From contig JAGGNK010010225.1 of assembly GCA_017590115.1 (NCBI GenBank), forward strand, positions 9,754,239-9,818,238: a stretch of DNA of 64,000 nucleotides, in the 5' to 3' direction. The notes below the pieces were generated by a model, which saw only the letters and a list, made by a program, of their open reading frames with translations, ran no database searches and had not been told where the DNA came from. Both the position numbers and the translations under genes were made by a program. The first letter of the stretch is position 1. Every line of letters starts with the position of its first letter. Shown one piece after another: positions 46,501-58,745 of the stretch. The stretch is from Montifringilla adamsi (Eukaryota; Chordata; Aves; Passeriformes; Passeridae).

Positions 46501-47907
46501 ATGAGCTCCTTCCTCGAGTACCCCGTCCTCGGCGGCGAGGCGGGGGCCTGCGCCGCCCGCGCCTACCACCCCGACCACGGGATTACAACTTTCCAGCCCT
46601 GCGCCGTCAGCGCCGGCAGCTGCAGCGGAGAGGACCGCTTCCTGGCGGGCCGCGGGGTGCCCATCAGCCCCCACCGCCACCACCACCACAGCCCGGCCCA
46701 GCCCGCCGCCTACCAGCACCACGGCGGGCTGGGGGTGTCCTACGCGCACCCCGGCTGCGGCCCGACCTACAGCGCGCAGGGCTTCGGAGCGGCGTACGGC
46801 CCCTACCCCCTGGGGCAGGACGCGGAGCTGGGCGGCGGCTTCCCTCCTTGTGCCCCCGCCGTGTACTCGGGGAGCATCTCCTCCTCCGCCGCTGCGCAGC
46901 ACCCGCTGCCGCACCAGGGCTACGCGGGGGCCTCCGCTCAGTACGTGCCTCCCCCTTACGGGCAGGAGCAGCAGAGCCTGCCCCTGGGCACCTACAACCA
47001 TGCCCTGTCTCCCCTCCACGCTGGCCACCGGGAAAACGCCCGCTCCCCCTCCAGCGAGACCTCGCCGCCGGCGCAAACCTTCGACTGGATGAAAGTGAAA
47101 AGAAACCCACCCAAAACAGGTCAGTGGCCGGCGGGAGGGCTGGGGCGGGAGCCGCTCCTCTCTCTCTCCGCCGAGGGTACGGGGAAAGAGGCGCGGTATC
47201 CCGCGGGGCTCTGGGCAGGTAGGTCGGCCCGCATCTCTGGGAGCAGTCGCGGCTGCCTGCCGGCGGAGCTGAAAGCCAGTGCCGTTTATTCCTCACTTGT
47301 TCCTGACTCCCCCTTCTCCTCCTCTCCCGTGGTCATATTTCTGGTAATTCATAAACCACTTATCAAGTTTGCTCTGACACTAGAGGCTGACTCCGGTTTA
47401 GCACCTCGCACTCCATCACTCACCCTGCCGGGGTTTCCCTCTTATCCTAAGGAGTTCTTGCTCCCTATCGCTTAGCCGGTGTGGACATATTGATTGCATC
47501 GCCTATAAATCATTTGCGCTCACTTACTTACCGCTGAATGTCCCCTCGCAGGCAAGGTTGGCGAGTACGGCTTCGTGGGGCAGCCCAATACCGTCAGAAC
47601 TAACTTCACCACCAAGCAGCTCACCGAGCTGGAGAAGGAGTTTCATTTCAACAAATACCTGACCAGGGCCAGGCGGGTGGAGATCGCCGCCTCCCTCCAG
47701 CTCAACGAGACGCAGGTGAAGATCTGGTTCCAGAACCGGCGGATGAAGCAAAAGAAACGGGAGAAAGAGGGGCTGCTGCCCATCTCCCCCGCCACCCCCA
47801 CGGGCTGCGAGGAGAAGGCGGAGGACTCGTCGGAGAAGTCCTGCTCCTCGCCCTGCAGCGCCTCGCCCGCCTCCTCCGCCTCGGACACGCTCGCTGCTTC
47901 CAACTGA
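46501..47907 (+). CDS. HOXA1: HOXA1 homeodomain transcription factor (two exons: 46501-47119, 47552-47907)
   Basis: HOXA1 is the earliest retinoid-induced HOX gene and patterns rhombomeres 4-5 and the inner ear. Exon 1 begins [12 protein letters not shown], corresponding to the second Met of mammalian HOXA1 (MDNARMNSFLEYP). The preceding codons AAG GAC GCT GCG AGG align with MDNAR, but the first Met is Lys. The FDWM PBX-binding motif is at residues 194-197. The donor is GTCAGT at 47120, the acceptor GCAG ends at 47551 and G207 is the split codon. The homeodomain is about residues 218-277 with [14 protein letters not shown], and the protein ends SDTLAASN. The total is 324 aa, shorter than the 335 of human, partly because of the later start and a shorter His run (HRHHHHS). 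It is very GC-rich throughout. Intact. Confidence 0.97.
47120..47551 (+). other. HOXA1: HOXA1 intron
   Basis: This is a 432-base GT-AG intron. It stays open in the exon-1 frame for 118 codons to a stop at 47473-47475. No other element is recognised apart from CCTATAAATCATTT near 47501, a CDX/HOX-like motif. Confidence 0.9.
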
Positions 47908-48985
47908 GACCGGCCGCGCCCCGACGGCCCCGGCGCGACGTCCCCGCCAGAGCGGCACGCATCCGTCCAGCGCCGTGATGTCGGTCCCTCGGTCGGTCGC
48001 TCGGTCGGTATCCCCGGGAGAGGTCTCGGCGAGCTGCCGCTCCCTCCCCCGCTACCTCCGCCGCCGTCCGGCCCCGGGGGTGCCGGCTCCGCCGGGTCCC
48101 GGCGCCTTAGTGCCAGGGAAATTTTCTTCCCGGCCCCCCTTCCTTTTTTGTTGGTGGAGCTGTGTTGGCATACGCGTAAGGGTCTCCCTCCTCCACGGCG
48201 AGGATGCTCCACCGAGCTTCCCTGAGTGAAAGACAGGTTATTTAGGGTCAATAACCTCACAAAGAGATGCACTATTGCAAGTGTTTACACGACTTATAGG
48301 ACTTTCATCCCCTTAATTTAATGTATTCTTTGTTCGTGTCAATGAGTTTGTTGCTTGTAAATACTTTGTCCGAGAGATTTATCTTTTTACAGATTTTTCT
48401 AGAATGATGTTTCGATTATCAGGTTAAGCAGGGTGAGTGCATTCGCCAAACTGGATCCATTTTTATATTGGTGAAGTAGACGACCGTATCAAGTAAACGT
48501 CTGAAGCTCAAGCAGATACCTCAAAAAAGTAGCGCTATTTCTTTAAATGTGACAAACAAGGCTTCAATTGCACTAGGTTTTTTAAACCTTGCCCTGTGTG
48601 CTTGCTCCCTCTCCTTTTCCCCCTGCCCCAAAAGCTGTGTTGGATTATGTGCAGCTGAAGGGTACAACCATCCAAATGACCTCGCCTCTTCCTATTTTCA
48701 TATTAACCTTCCTTTAGACTCGATGTCTGTTCAAACTTCTCGTGAATGTGACAAATGGCCAAATGAATGTATAATTTCTGTGGTTGGTGTCCAGACCTTT
48801 GCATGACGCACCGTGCTTTGCTGTACTGCGGGTACACTGAGTTCTATCAGTTGTCGTGTGTGAGCAAAACGTCCTCCTGATTTTTCTGTACAATCATGAA
48901 AGGCTCTGTGATTCCACCAGTGGTGGAGTCCAGAGCAGGATTTACGGGTCCTTATAATGTCTGTAATAAATATATTCCACTTTCA
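47908..48985 (+). other. HOXA1: HOXA1 3'UTR with poly(A) signal
   Basis: The first 200 bases are CpG-rich, continuing the exon; the rest is AT-rich trailer. AATAAA at 48965-48970 is the best cleavage signal. AU-rich segments near 48240-48420 may govern message stability. Confidence 0.7.
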
Positions 48986-49012
48986 GGTAGCCCTCGTCTG
49001 CCTACCTCTGCG

Positions 49013-49031
49013 TGACGTCAGCGCTGAGTCA
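49013..49031. promoter_or_regulatory. CRE plus AP-1/half-MARE pair
   Basis: A full palindromic CRE TGACGTCA (49013-49020) is followed four bases later by TGAGTCA (49025-49031) in the context GCTGAGTCA, which also fits a MAF half-site. It lies about 45 bases past the HOXA1 poly(A) signal. Confidence 0.5.
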
Positions 49032-50380
49032 CAGCCTGGGTTCAGCACTTTGGTTTCCCTTCTTTTCTTCTACTGGGGTCTTTCCAAGGGGGAAAGGGAG
49101 TAAGAGTCTCACAACCCCTCCTATATTGTTTTGCCAGAGTCAGAGCTCTGGCTGCCCAATCTGACTTCCTACACAAAACTTCTTCCTCTCCTATGCTCAA
49201 ATAATATTATTTTTAGACAATATAAGGCCCTTCTCTCCATTTTCTGTAACTGGGAGGAATTTATGATCCCAATCTAATTCTGAAGCACAAACAGGAGAAC
49301 TTCCTGGGTCAAGTGCTAACCTTTTCACCTCGGGATGGATGCTGACACTTAAATAAACAGAGCACCCTGCAAAAGCAGAAACTCTCTTTAACCAGTATTT
49401 CCTCACACTGCAGGCCCCTCTCCAAGGACCGCGCATTTAATTAGCCTGGGCACTAAGCTTGTCCTGCTTCCCTCTCCCACCCCAAGCTGCTGTCCCCAGC
49501 GCTTGATGGGGTACCAAAATGGGAGATCGTTCCCAGTGTGTTTTTGGTGTTAACCCCAGCCCATTCCACCGTCCCTTCCCCTCTTTCTCCGGCCCAATCC
49601 CCGTCCCGTCCCTCCCTCCCCCTCATCCCGGTACAAAAAAAAGCTCTTGCAGGTAAATATAATATCTGTTCCAAGAAATGTCAAGTGAACAACAGGTGGG
49701 GAAGGGAGAGGAGCCTCTGTGAGGAGAACCTGGGTGGCAGGACACAGCAGAGGCATGCTCAGCTGGACGGGGGATGTCTCGAGTCACTGATGCCTCTTGA
49801 ATTACAAGGCAAACACGCCTAACATCTCCTTCACCCGGCCCAGCTGCGGGAAGTGCTACCGGGCTTCTCCTGGGGCAGGTCTGCCCACGCAGGCTTCTCT
49901 TTGCGGGATCCGCAGAGAGTCAACGAAATTTTCTTCACTTCGGTGTCAAAAGAGACAAGTCCTGATTTGCAAGGCGCGGCGGCCATATCAAGAGCCGAGC
50001 TATCTGCAAGGGAGCAGGGCTGTCTCCAAAGGCTCCCGTCGATGCCTCTATTTCTTTCATTTCCCCGCCTGCCATATACTTTACCTTTTGTTTATTAGTG
50101 TAAAGCCACAAAGCAAAACAGATGGCCTTCTTCCAGAGTCTTGGATGTGTTAAAGTGGCATTTACATGCCAATGAGGGCATTTCAATATCGAAATCTGGA
50201 TCTAAACATTGCTGGAATCCGGATCTACAACTCGATTCCACCGGTGTTGACTCAATGTGTTAGAAAGAGCGGCCATAAATTACAGCCTAAATACGAGAGA
50301 CAAGACGCTTGCCAGTGCGTCAATCTGAGATTCGCGATTCGCGGGCAAAGAATCCCACCTCCTTCCAAGACCAAACCCCA

Positions 50381-50381
50381 T

Positions 50382-50418
<37 letters not shown>

Positions 50419-50422
50419 AAAT

Positions 50423-50459
<37 letters not shown>

Positions 50460-50464
50460 CACAC
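50381..50464. repeat. Compound (TA)n-(CA)n-(TA)n microsatellite
   Basis: TACA units, about twelve TA units, about nine CA units and a second TA block occur 550 bases upstream of the HOXA1 3' RARE. Confidence 0.92.
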
Positions 50465-51015
50465 CTCCCCCTGCCCCCCCGCAGTCATAGTGTATTTCAT
50501 GCAAAGACGCTCCCAATCTCCCGATCCTATCTCATTTTGTTAGCTTTAATACTATTTCGATACCATCAACCTTCGGGTTCAGGGGTGCGGTGAAGAAAAA
50601 TTAAAATCTCTAGTTTATAATTTCTACCACAAAAATAAACCCCCCCACAAAACGCTTTCAATGAAGGCATTAATTTACCTTCAGGTAGTAAAGATTTTTT
50701 TTTTTTACACATTTTAAAATAAAAAAAATCTCTAGAATCTCAGGGTGAAAAATGAAGAAAAAACCCGCATCTCATCAAAATCCGTCAACACAAATCGCAT
50801 TCAAATGTCAAACGGAGTTTAGTATCTTCCTATCATACTTAAGGCCATTTCTGCTGTTCACCTTTAAAGTTTACTTTTGGAGGCTATTGAGATGCTTTGG
50901 TGTTTTCCTCTGGGGCAATCAGATTGAAACCGATCAATATTTACTCAGTCTGAAAGGGCTGTTGAAAAGGCAGCTAACAACAAACTGCTTAGCTGCTCTC
51001 CCCTCTTTAATCTCA

Positions 51016-51032
51016 GGTTCACCGAAAGTTCA
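51016..51032 (+). promoter_or_regulatory. HOXA1 3' DR5 retinoic-acid response element
   Basis: GGTTCA-CCGAA-AGTTCA is identical, as I recall it, to the 3' RARE of mouse Hoxa1 and the paralogous Hoxb1 3' RARE, including the spacer. It lies 3.1 kb downstream of the HOXA1 stop codon, the expected position. RAR/RXR binding here gives the rapid retinoid response of HOXA1 in early neural plate. Confidence 0.95.
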
Positions 51033-52065
51033 AGCAGAAATGAATTCGGTGATGGGTCACTTTAGAATAAATCCCAGTAGTTAATCTCACAGCTTTGATA
51101 AAGGCAACAATTACAGAGTCATCCCTCTCCCTCTCTCTCTCCCTCTGTCTCCCCAGCAGCGGCAACTTTCCTCTCACTATTGCCCAGAATATTTTTACTA
51201 AATTTTAACAGCTTTCCGTTGTCTTGCGGAGACAGCAAACACTCGGCATCTTCCCCGCGCTGCACCCGACGCTCAGGCGGGTATCCCCGGCGAGAGGTAC
51301 CGGAGTGAGGGAAAAAAAACCCAACCCATCTCGTAAAGCACCCGGCATTTTCAAGCGGGGGTCCGGGGACAAAGGGAGGGGTGCCTGGGGCTTTCTCCTC
51401 AGCAGTGATGAGGAAAGGCATGGCTGGAGAGGCACCCGGCAGCTGGAGGCGCTGGTGGAGCCGTGCTCCCCTCTCCATCCTGTATGGGAAAAGAGTAGAA
51501 ATCTGGGCAAAACGCGATGGACGTCGCCGTTAATTGCTGGGACTGTGCAAAGGCCAAAGTTCACATAATCACTGCATAAATGCATGCTTAATAGGGATTT
51601 ATTAGTAACTCTCTAATGGCAGCTCACGTTTGGGCTATAGATTCGAGCTGCTTTTTACCGGCAAACTGCTTTTCCAGAGCGATGCCCCCTCCCAGCCAGG
51701 AATTGTCCGGGGACCCTGGGCACGGATGAGCTCCCGGGCAGGCCCCGGGGATGCTCCGAAAAGGCCGGAGCCGCGGGAGAGCCCGGGCGGCAGCGCCGCG
51801 CTGGGGACGGCCCCGGGGGAGACTGCTCCTGCCGCACGGCCGGGCCCTGGACCCGGCGGGAACACCGGCTGGCTTTTTTTTGAAGGGGAAAAAAGTAGTT
51901 TAGGAATGTTTTTTGCGTTAGCTTAGGAGCAAGATCTCTTGTTTGTTTTTCTTTAGCAATTAGCTCTGTGAGATCACAGTAAATTTGTAACCACAAAAAA
52001 GCATTACATAAATAATGAAATTAATAATATATGAATAAACAGATACGTAATGTATTTTGAGAATC

Positions 52066-52198
52066 CCTTCCTTCCTTCCTTCCTTCCTTCCTTCCTTCCT
52101 TCCTTCCTTCCTTCCTTCCTTCCTTCCTTCCTTCCTTCCTTCCTTCCTTCCTTCCTTCCTTCCTTCCTTCCTTCCTTCCTTCCTTCCTTTTTTTTTTT
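52066..52198. repeat. Long (CCTT)n microsatellite
   Basis: About thirty CCTT units end in a T run. The pyrimidine-rich strand continues to about 52270, giving a polypurine/polypyrimidine tract of about 200 bases. Exact copy number is likely variable. Confidence 0.95.
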
Positions 52199-55100
52199 CG
52201 GTCTGCCTTTCTCACTTTTTCTCTCTTTCTCTCCCTCTTTCTCTTTCCCTTTTGCCTTTCTCCTTTTCCAAGACAAACATTCCTTTTCTCCCTTAGGCAC
52301 ACTCCTTGGCCAACTCTCATTGTTAACATTATTCTTTTATGGTTTATGTGTCATAAAATATTACAGGTCACAGTTTCTCCTGTTTCAAGCTCGGAAAGAC
52401 CAATTAAATCAATGGGCGCTCTAGGGATAAAAAGTCTTCTCTTGTGCCTAGGCATTTGGTAGCAAACTGTGTTGATTTTGATTATGCAAGGAGTCCTCTT
52501 TGCCATGTAACTTCGAAAGGATTACACATTTCACTAAAACGAGCAGGAATGGATCCAGAGAATACTTCTGTGCTACTTTTTACGGGGCAGTGACACAGTG
52601 TAAGCCTTTGTTCCACACGGAGAATGTTTCAACTATTACTTTTACCGTTATTTTGGCTTTCCAATGTATTTTCATTGAAATAATGTATCTCAGAAAGTTA
52701 AATCAGAACTACTGGTTCTGATAAAAATGTGGTCGAATAATGATCAGCCTGGACTAAGACAAAACCGGTAGCCGGCTGATGACTTCTCCGAGTGCCCATT
52801 TTACAAACACAAACTCAACGTATTTCAAAACTTCTGCCAATCAAGAAAGTAAAAACAGCAAAAAGAAAAAAAAATATCAAATACTCCCAAATACAAGGGG
52901 GACAGCGGGAGATACGAAGCCAATCTCAGTCACAAACTCTGGTGCCTGTGCTCACATCGGTCTCAGATGTGGGCAGCCAGCGGCAGGCGGAGGGATTAGG
53001 AATATACAGGGACTCATGGAGCGTTTTGCTTGCCAGAGTTGCAGATAGTGTCCGAGAGGTGGAGAGCCAGGGGACAAGAGCGCCCTGCCCCAGTGCCTGC
53101 TCGATGCCCGCCCGGCGTCTCGGCGCTGCGCAGCCGTTCCTGTTTGCCTCCAATAAGTTTGGCTTTGCCAAGGAACTTATGCATGTCCTAATTCTATCCC
53201 ATGCGGGGTTGTAACCCTCCGTCATGAAAGAGAAAAAAAAAAAAAAGAAAATAAGAGAAAAAAAATTAGCAATATGCTATCGACTATTACAAATTCAAGA
53301 TTAAAAAAGAACAAGGAAATATCTACTTAGACCGAACACTTCACTAACACATTTTGTAGGGATCGATTTCATTCGCAGCTGTCTTTGCATTTGATCTTCA
53401 TGAAATTACTAATACGAGGAGAATTCGTTGTGTGGATTGGAATAACAAGGGAGCGGGGCTGCGACCGCCGGGCCGCTCCGCTCCGCTCGGCGCGGGCGCG
53501 GTACGCGGCGGCCGCGCTCCTCCGCACCCAGCGCAGCGCGCCTCTCCCTCGGGACCCGCCTGCGGGGGCGGTAAAAGTCAGGCTCAGCCGAGGGGTGCCC
53601 CCGGCGCCCACCCCATCTCTGCGGGCCGGCTGGCCGCGCCTGAGGTGGCACCGCAGCGCTGAGCCGGGGATATCGCTTCTGGTGTCCTTTGTCTATTAAT
53701 ACAGCCATCACCAAATCCCGGATAACCTCCCTTTCCCTCTGTCAACACCCCTCCGCTCCAGCCCGTGCTGGGGGAAGAGGGATGGGACCTGCCATCGGGG
53801 TCCTGTAGCAAGGGGTGCCCCTTTTAGGGGTAACTTGGTGACAGATGTTGACGTTTCTAGGGAGCTCGGTAAACAGAAAGTTGGACTGGACTTTTTCATA
53901 GCCCATGTGTTTTTCATCATTCCCCGTCAGGCTCAGACCAAAGGCAGAAGCTTCCCTCTTCACACTCCTCATCCCCTCTCATCTTCAGCAGTCACTCAGC
54001 CCCGGTGACAAGCAATAAAGAGCAGAGAAAACACAGGAGACCAGCTTCGTTAAGTAATGAAAAGAGATGGGGGTGAGGATGAGGCTGGTGCTGGAAAAAG
54101 GGGGCCTCCTCCACGGCACACCAGTGAACCTTCAGGTGCAAAGCACACCTGTATAAATCACAGACCCCTTCTGGGAGCAGTGGAGGCATTGGAGAGGTCT
54201 TGGAGAACAATCATGTGTCCAAACTTCCCACCTCATAAGAAGGTGAAGGTCATGGAAGGGCTAAGCCACAGAAGTGGGAATCTCTACACAATTTTAATTG
54301 AAACTCTTCTGTTCCAATAAAACCAAGCTTTTTCTTTACTTTTGCGATGGGTATATTACCTCAAATAACTCTAGTGCAAAACATCAGTTGCAGTGGAAAT
54401 GTCATCCAAACCTCAATTTATTTTCTTAGCATAGTTGTAAAATATTCCCACTAGCACCCAGTAAAGGTAGACACTTGGACCAGATTACTCTATTTTGCAA
54501 GAAATAAAATCCCTGCAGCACATCTCTGCACTATCAGCGGATTTAACATCCTTGCATTGTTCTGTGGACAGATGGGTCATAAAACAAAAGGCATTGGTGG
54601 GATAATGTTGTGTTCTTCAAGCTGTGATGGGGAAAAAAAAAAAGGTAAAAAAACCCCCACTGTCTAGAAACTGAAAGGTGATCCCATCTGAGCTGAGCCA
54701 TCTGAGAGCCAGGCATATTTCACTGCACAAAAATGTTATCTTGGAGGAACACTCCTACCAGCAAACAGTATTAACATGAACAATATGCTTAGACATAGAA
54801 GTGGGTATTGCAGACAGGCAGGACCCCATGGGGCTTTGCAGTTCATTACATTCCCCTGTATATTTTATTTTCTGTGTTTCTGACAGTGCTATGAGGCAAG
54901 GCAGTGATCACGGAAATAGAAGGTGTGGCAAAAAGGGCCTGAGAAGACCGATCTTCAGTGACAGAGCTCAGATCCCACTGCACAGGGAACATGCAATGCT
55001 TTTCTATATCCATAGGAACATGTGTGTCCCCAAAAACTTTTTAGATTCATGTAAAAAGGCATCACCCAAACTTCTTTCAAGACAGCTCACAAACTGAAAG

Positions 55101-55678
55101 GTTTGAAAGATTTTGAGGCTTGTACCTGATACATATCTTGGCTTTGAGTGGGACCTACCATGGCTCATTGCTCAGGGAGACTCAGCTCACCTGAGACCCA
55201 CAAATCTGCCAATCCAAAAATTAGCCTCACAGCCTGGTAATCCACCAGTAAAGAGAAATTTTCTCTCTTCAGATCACACCTTTCTCACCCCAGGGGTTGA
55301 ACAGCATTTATACAGTAAGGTATACAAGGAATGCAGCCAAACCCACAGAAAATTATGCTGAGGACCCTCTAACAAGACAGTTTGATTGCAAATCACATGA
55401 GAGATGCCAGAAATCCAGATAATCTCTATGTAATCCCCTTTTTAAAACATCATGGCGTGTTTTGAGACTGGTCAGCCATACAGGGTGACTCCCAGTTTTG
55501 CTGGAGCTGAAAGAGAAGAAGACATAGCTATTACCTTGGGCTTTGGATCAGGCCCTAACTGAAAACTCCATATTCAGCAACAGGCAAAAATGTCCCCTCT
55601 GCTTTTCACTGAAAAGACAGCAGGGCAGACTGTGCACTAAAACCAGTGAAAATCTAGCAAGAAATCTTCTGATCATAA

Positions 55679-55789
55679 TTTTTTTTAAAAATTTTGTTGG
55701 TTTTTTTTTTTTTTTTTTTTTTTTTACTTAATCTATTATTTTAAATTTTTTTTAAAAAATTTTTTTGTTTTTTTTTTTTTTTTTTTTTT
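55679..55789. repeat. Paired T-tracts
   Basis: Two long T runs, each preceded by TTTTTTAAAAATTTT-like sequence, lie within 110 bases and look like a partial tandem duplication of an A/T module. Confidence 0.75.
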
Positions 55790-58706
55790 GTATCCAATAT
55801 GTAATCAATCATAGATGAATTCTGATTGTGGAAGGGGAAGGTGATGCATTTCAAGTATTTGTTGCTATCAGAAAGAACACTTTTCCTCACTCTGTCCTGT
55901 AGGTGGGAATCAAAATAAATGCAAATCTTTGAAGTTTAAATACAAGTCTTAGCTGCAACCTGAACTATGATATTACTCAGAATATGGGAATGGAGGAAGT
56001 CCTTTAGTAACCAGTCTTAACCAGGTTAAAATATAGAACACATAATGGGACCTTCTTCTACAGATCTTATCCATTAAAATCATTGGAGTTTTGCCTTAAA
56101 AAAATTCTCCAGACAGGATTTTTTAGCCAGTACACATTTTTTAGTGTGGCATTTTATAAATTAAAAAAATAAATGAAAGTTAGTTACCACAAATGCAGCA
56201 TTTAAAGCAACAGTGAGCCCATGTTAACATTGATTTCTGTCTCTGTGTCTCCTTCTCTCTTTCTTTATAAAACTTATGTACTCTGTCGATAAAATACCAT
56301 CCTCTTTGATAATAAATCTGTTGTTTCAAGCTAGGATGCTACCGTTTCCTTTCCCATGTAATTTATAGTTGTATTGATTCTGCAGCTGTGGTTCTCTATT
56401 TCCCGCCTGTTGTATTAAAAATGAGTTCTAATTGCGAGGCAGATAATCTTTGGTCGGAGGACCTCACAGGGTATTTTAACTGTAGCTAAGGAGATTTAAT
56501 TTGATCAATAGAGAAATGAAAGCCTCAAATATCTAAAATGATAATTTTCAGTTTAGGAAAAAAAGAGAGACAGACAAAGAAAGGAGGTTAATGGATCCAG
56601 GAAAAACATTCATAGACCAGCATGAGCAGATGTTCTTTTACTTTTCTGTCAACGTTTCTGGTTTGTTGTGAACATAGAAAAACAAGCTTTTCAACTCTCA
56701 CCACGATTTCAGCCTGTTGCCAGCTTTGCTTGCCTGCAGGATATCTGCTTATCTAGCATGGGAGCAGAATCAGGCCTCCTCCCCTTTGGTCTAGAAGCAA
56801 AGCAGCCTTTCACATGGGCTGCAAGGTTTGTCACACTCCCCGCCCCCTGCTCCTTTGCACGCACATTTTCAGCCCTTAGATCTTTATTTCATAAAATTCC
56901 TTTCCTCTTAGAGACTGAAATACTGGCCAGGAGATGAATGGAAGAGCTGAACAATATTAACTGCATTCAGGTGTGTGTTGGCTAAGACAAGCCTGGCCCC
57001 TTTCCTTGAGGGCAGGATGCATGTTCAGCCAGGTGGGACAGTGAACCCCATGCAGCTGTACAGGGTCCCCTGCAGCCCTGGTGTGTGCACTCAGCGTGGA
57101 ACCTCAGAGTGAGAAGGATGCTGTTACTATATATAGGAAATTCCAATAGCCATTTTCCTAGGTGATGCACCTTTGAGAGCTGCCCCATGTGCTGACATGT
57201 CTAAAGTGTCCATGTTGAAGGAAAACACTGATCTAAGGGTGCATGGGCATGTCCTTTAGGATTCATGAGAATGAGGCACGTTATTTCATGGTTTTAATCC
57301 TTAAAGCAGGTATTTTGTTTAGTGCAATTCCTTATTAGTTTGGAGCAGCAACACTAAAAATGATGGAGTCCAGCCTGAGCCTTAAAATTAGGTTTGTCTC
57401 TAAATATTCTCCAGGGCAAGGAATATACATCAGACTTTGGAAAAAACCAATCTGCATTTAAGTGAAGATTAAATAATCTAAGATATATTGTTCGCATCTC
57501 AGAGGGTAGGACTTTTTTTTTATTATTATTGTAGTAAAATATTTAGAGTAAAAAAATGCCAGCAGGCATCAAATAGATTTTCTTTCATCACAAAAGGTTA
57601 ACTCCTGCTGTATTTGTGCTATATAAAAAGGCCTAGTATTTTCAGTGGGGAGTTTCTCAGAAAAAGGAGTGTGGAAGTAGCCCCAAAAGTCACACTATTC
57701 ATGAGGTAACCATTATATGAGCTCGAAAAGAAGAGGGAGAAAGGAATGAAATCTGTCAGTAGCACTGTCTTGAGACATACCTGCTTAATGTGAGTTTGTC
57801 TGAAGGCAGGCACAGTGCTCTGCTCCAGAGATCCTGCCAGCTGGATCTGAAGGACACCCCTTGGGCAGTCATGCGACAACATCCCTTTAATTGTGAGCAG
57901 GAGTATGGGGGCTTAGCCAGAATGCCACTACTGAAAATATGGCTTTTTCTTGACCAGCAAAATGAATTCTGGATGTACTCAAAAGCTGAAGAGCTGCAAC
58001 ATTCTTTTTAGGAAAATGGAGGAAATGAATTCTTCCTTGCATCCATTGTACTCTCCTACTTAAAAGAATATTAAAAATAAAGCTTTATCTAGATGTTTCC
58101 CAGATGCTTATCCACAGCTATGAGACAAGCTCTTCAGCATCTGTTCACTGGTGACCCAAGCCTTTTCCAGACTTCAGAGATTACGTTCTCCAGGCTTCGT
58201 GCAGTTCTTCCATTGCTGACATCTAGCTTAGAATGAAGGTGGTCAAAAGGGCAAGGCTTGTGTGGAGACGAAAGAAGGACAGATGCGCAGGACACAGCTG
58301 CCACTGTCCCCAAGAATACTGGCTACAGAGCAGTGGGGGAGCTGTAAGGAGAGGCTGCTGCCCAGGAGCAGGGGTAGCAGGGCGTGCACAGCACAGAGAG
58401 GAGAGTCCTCAGTGGTGACAACTTGTCTTTCCCCAAGCACACTGTGAAATTCTATATTACACAGAGATGCAATTCAAGTTATGCTTCACGCTACTGTCCA
58501 ACAGGACTGCTGTTATTTAATGCATTTTTAATTCCTCAAGGCTTTTTTCTTCCAGGTTTTTGTGCTCTTTAGCTTGCCTACCATCACCATGGGTTTATGC
58601 TTTTGATAGACCTTAAAAGCTTGCTTTTCTTCAAAAGGCATGTGGATCACAGGATACAAAATGAATGACCTGAAGATTTTAAAATACCTTTTCTACAAAA
58701 GCAGAT

Positions 58707-58745
58707 CCTTCCTTCCTTCCTTCCTTCCTTCCTTCCTTCCTTCCT
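58707..58745. repeat. Short (CCTT)n microsatellite
   Basis: About nine CCTT units, the same motif and strand as the repeat at 52066. Confidence 0.93.

Larger units (their letters stand above)
48986..51015. other. HOXA1 3' flank, proximal
   Basis: No gene is recognised. The stretch holds unique DNA, the TA/CA microsatellite at 50381-50464 and, just upstream of it, the CGGCCATAAATTACAG word at 50270-50285. In mouse the homologous flank contains enhancers that drive early neural Hoxa1 expression. Confidence 0.6.

Noticed and set aside
46664..47296. Minus-strand frame opposite HOXA1 exon 1, considered as an antisense protein gene.
   Set aside because: Low-complexity Arg/Gly-rich shadow of the coding exon.
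52050..52424. Open frames encoding repeated FLPS/KEGR units.
   Set aside because: Pure translation of the CCTT microsatellite.
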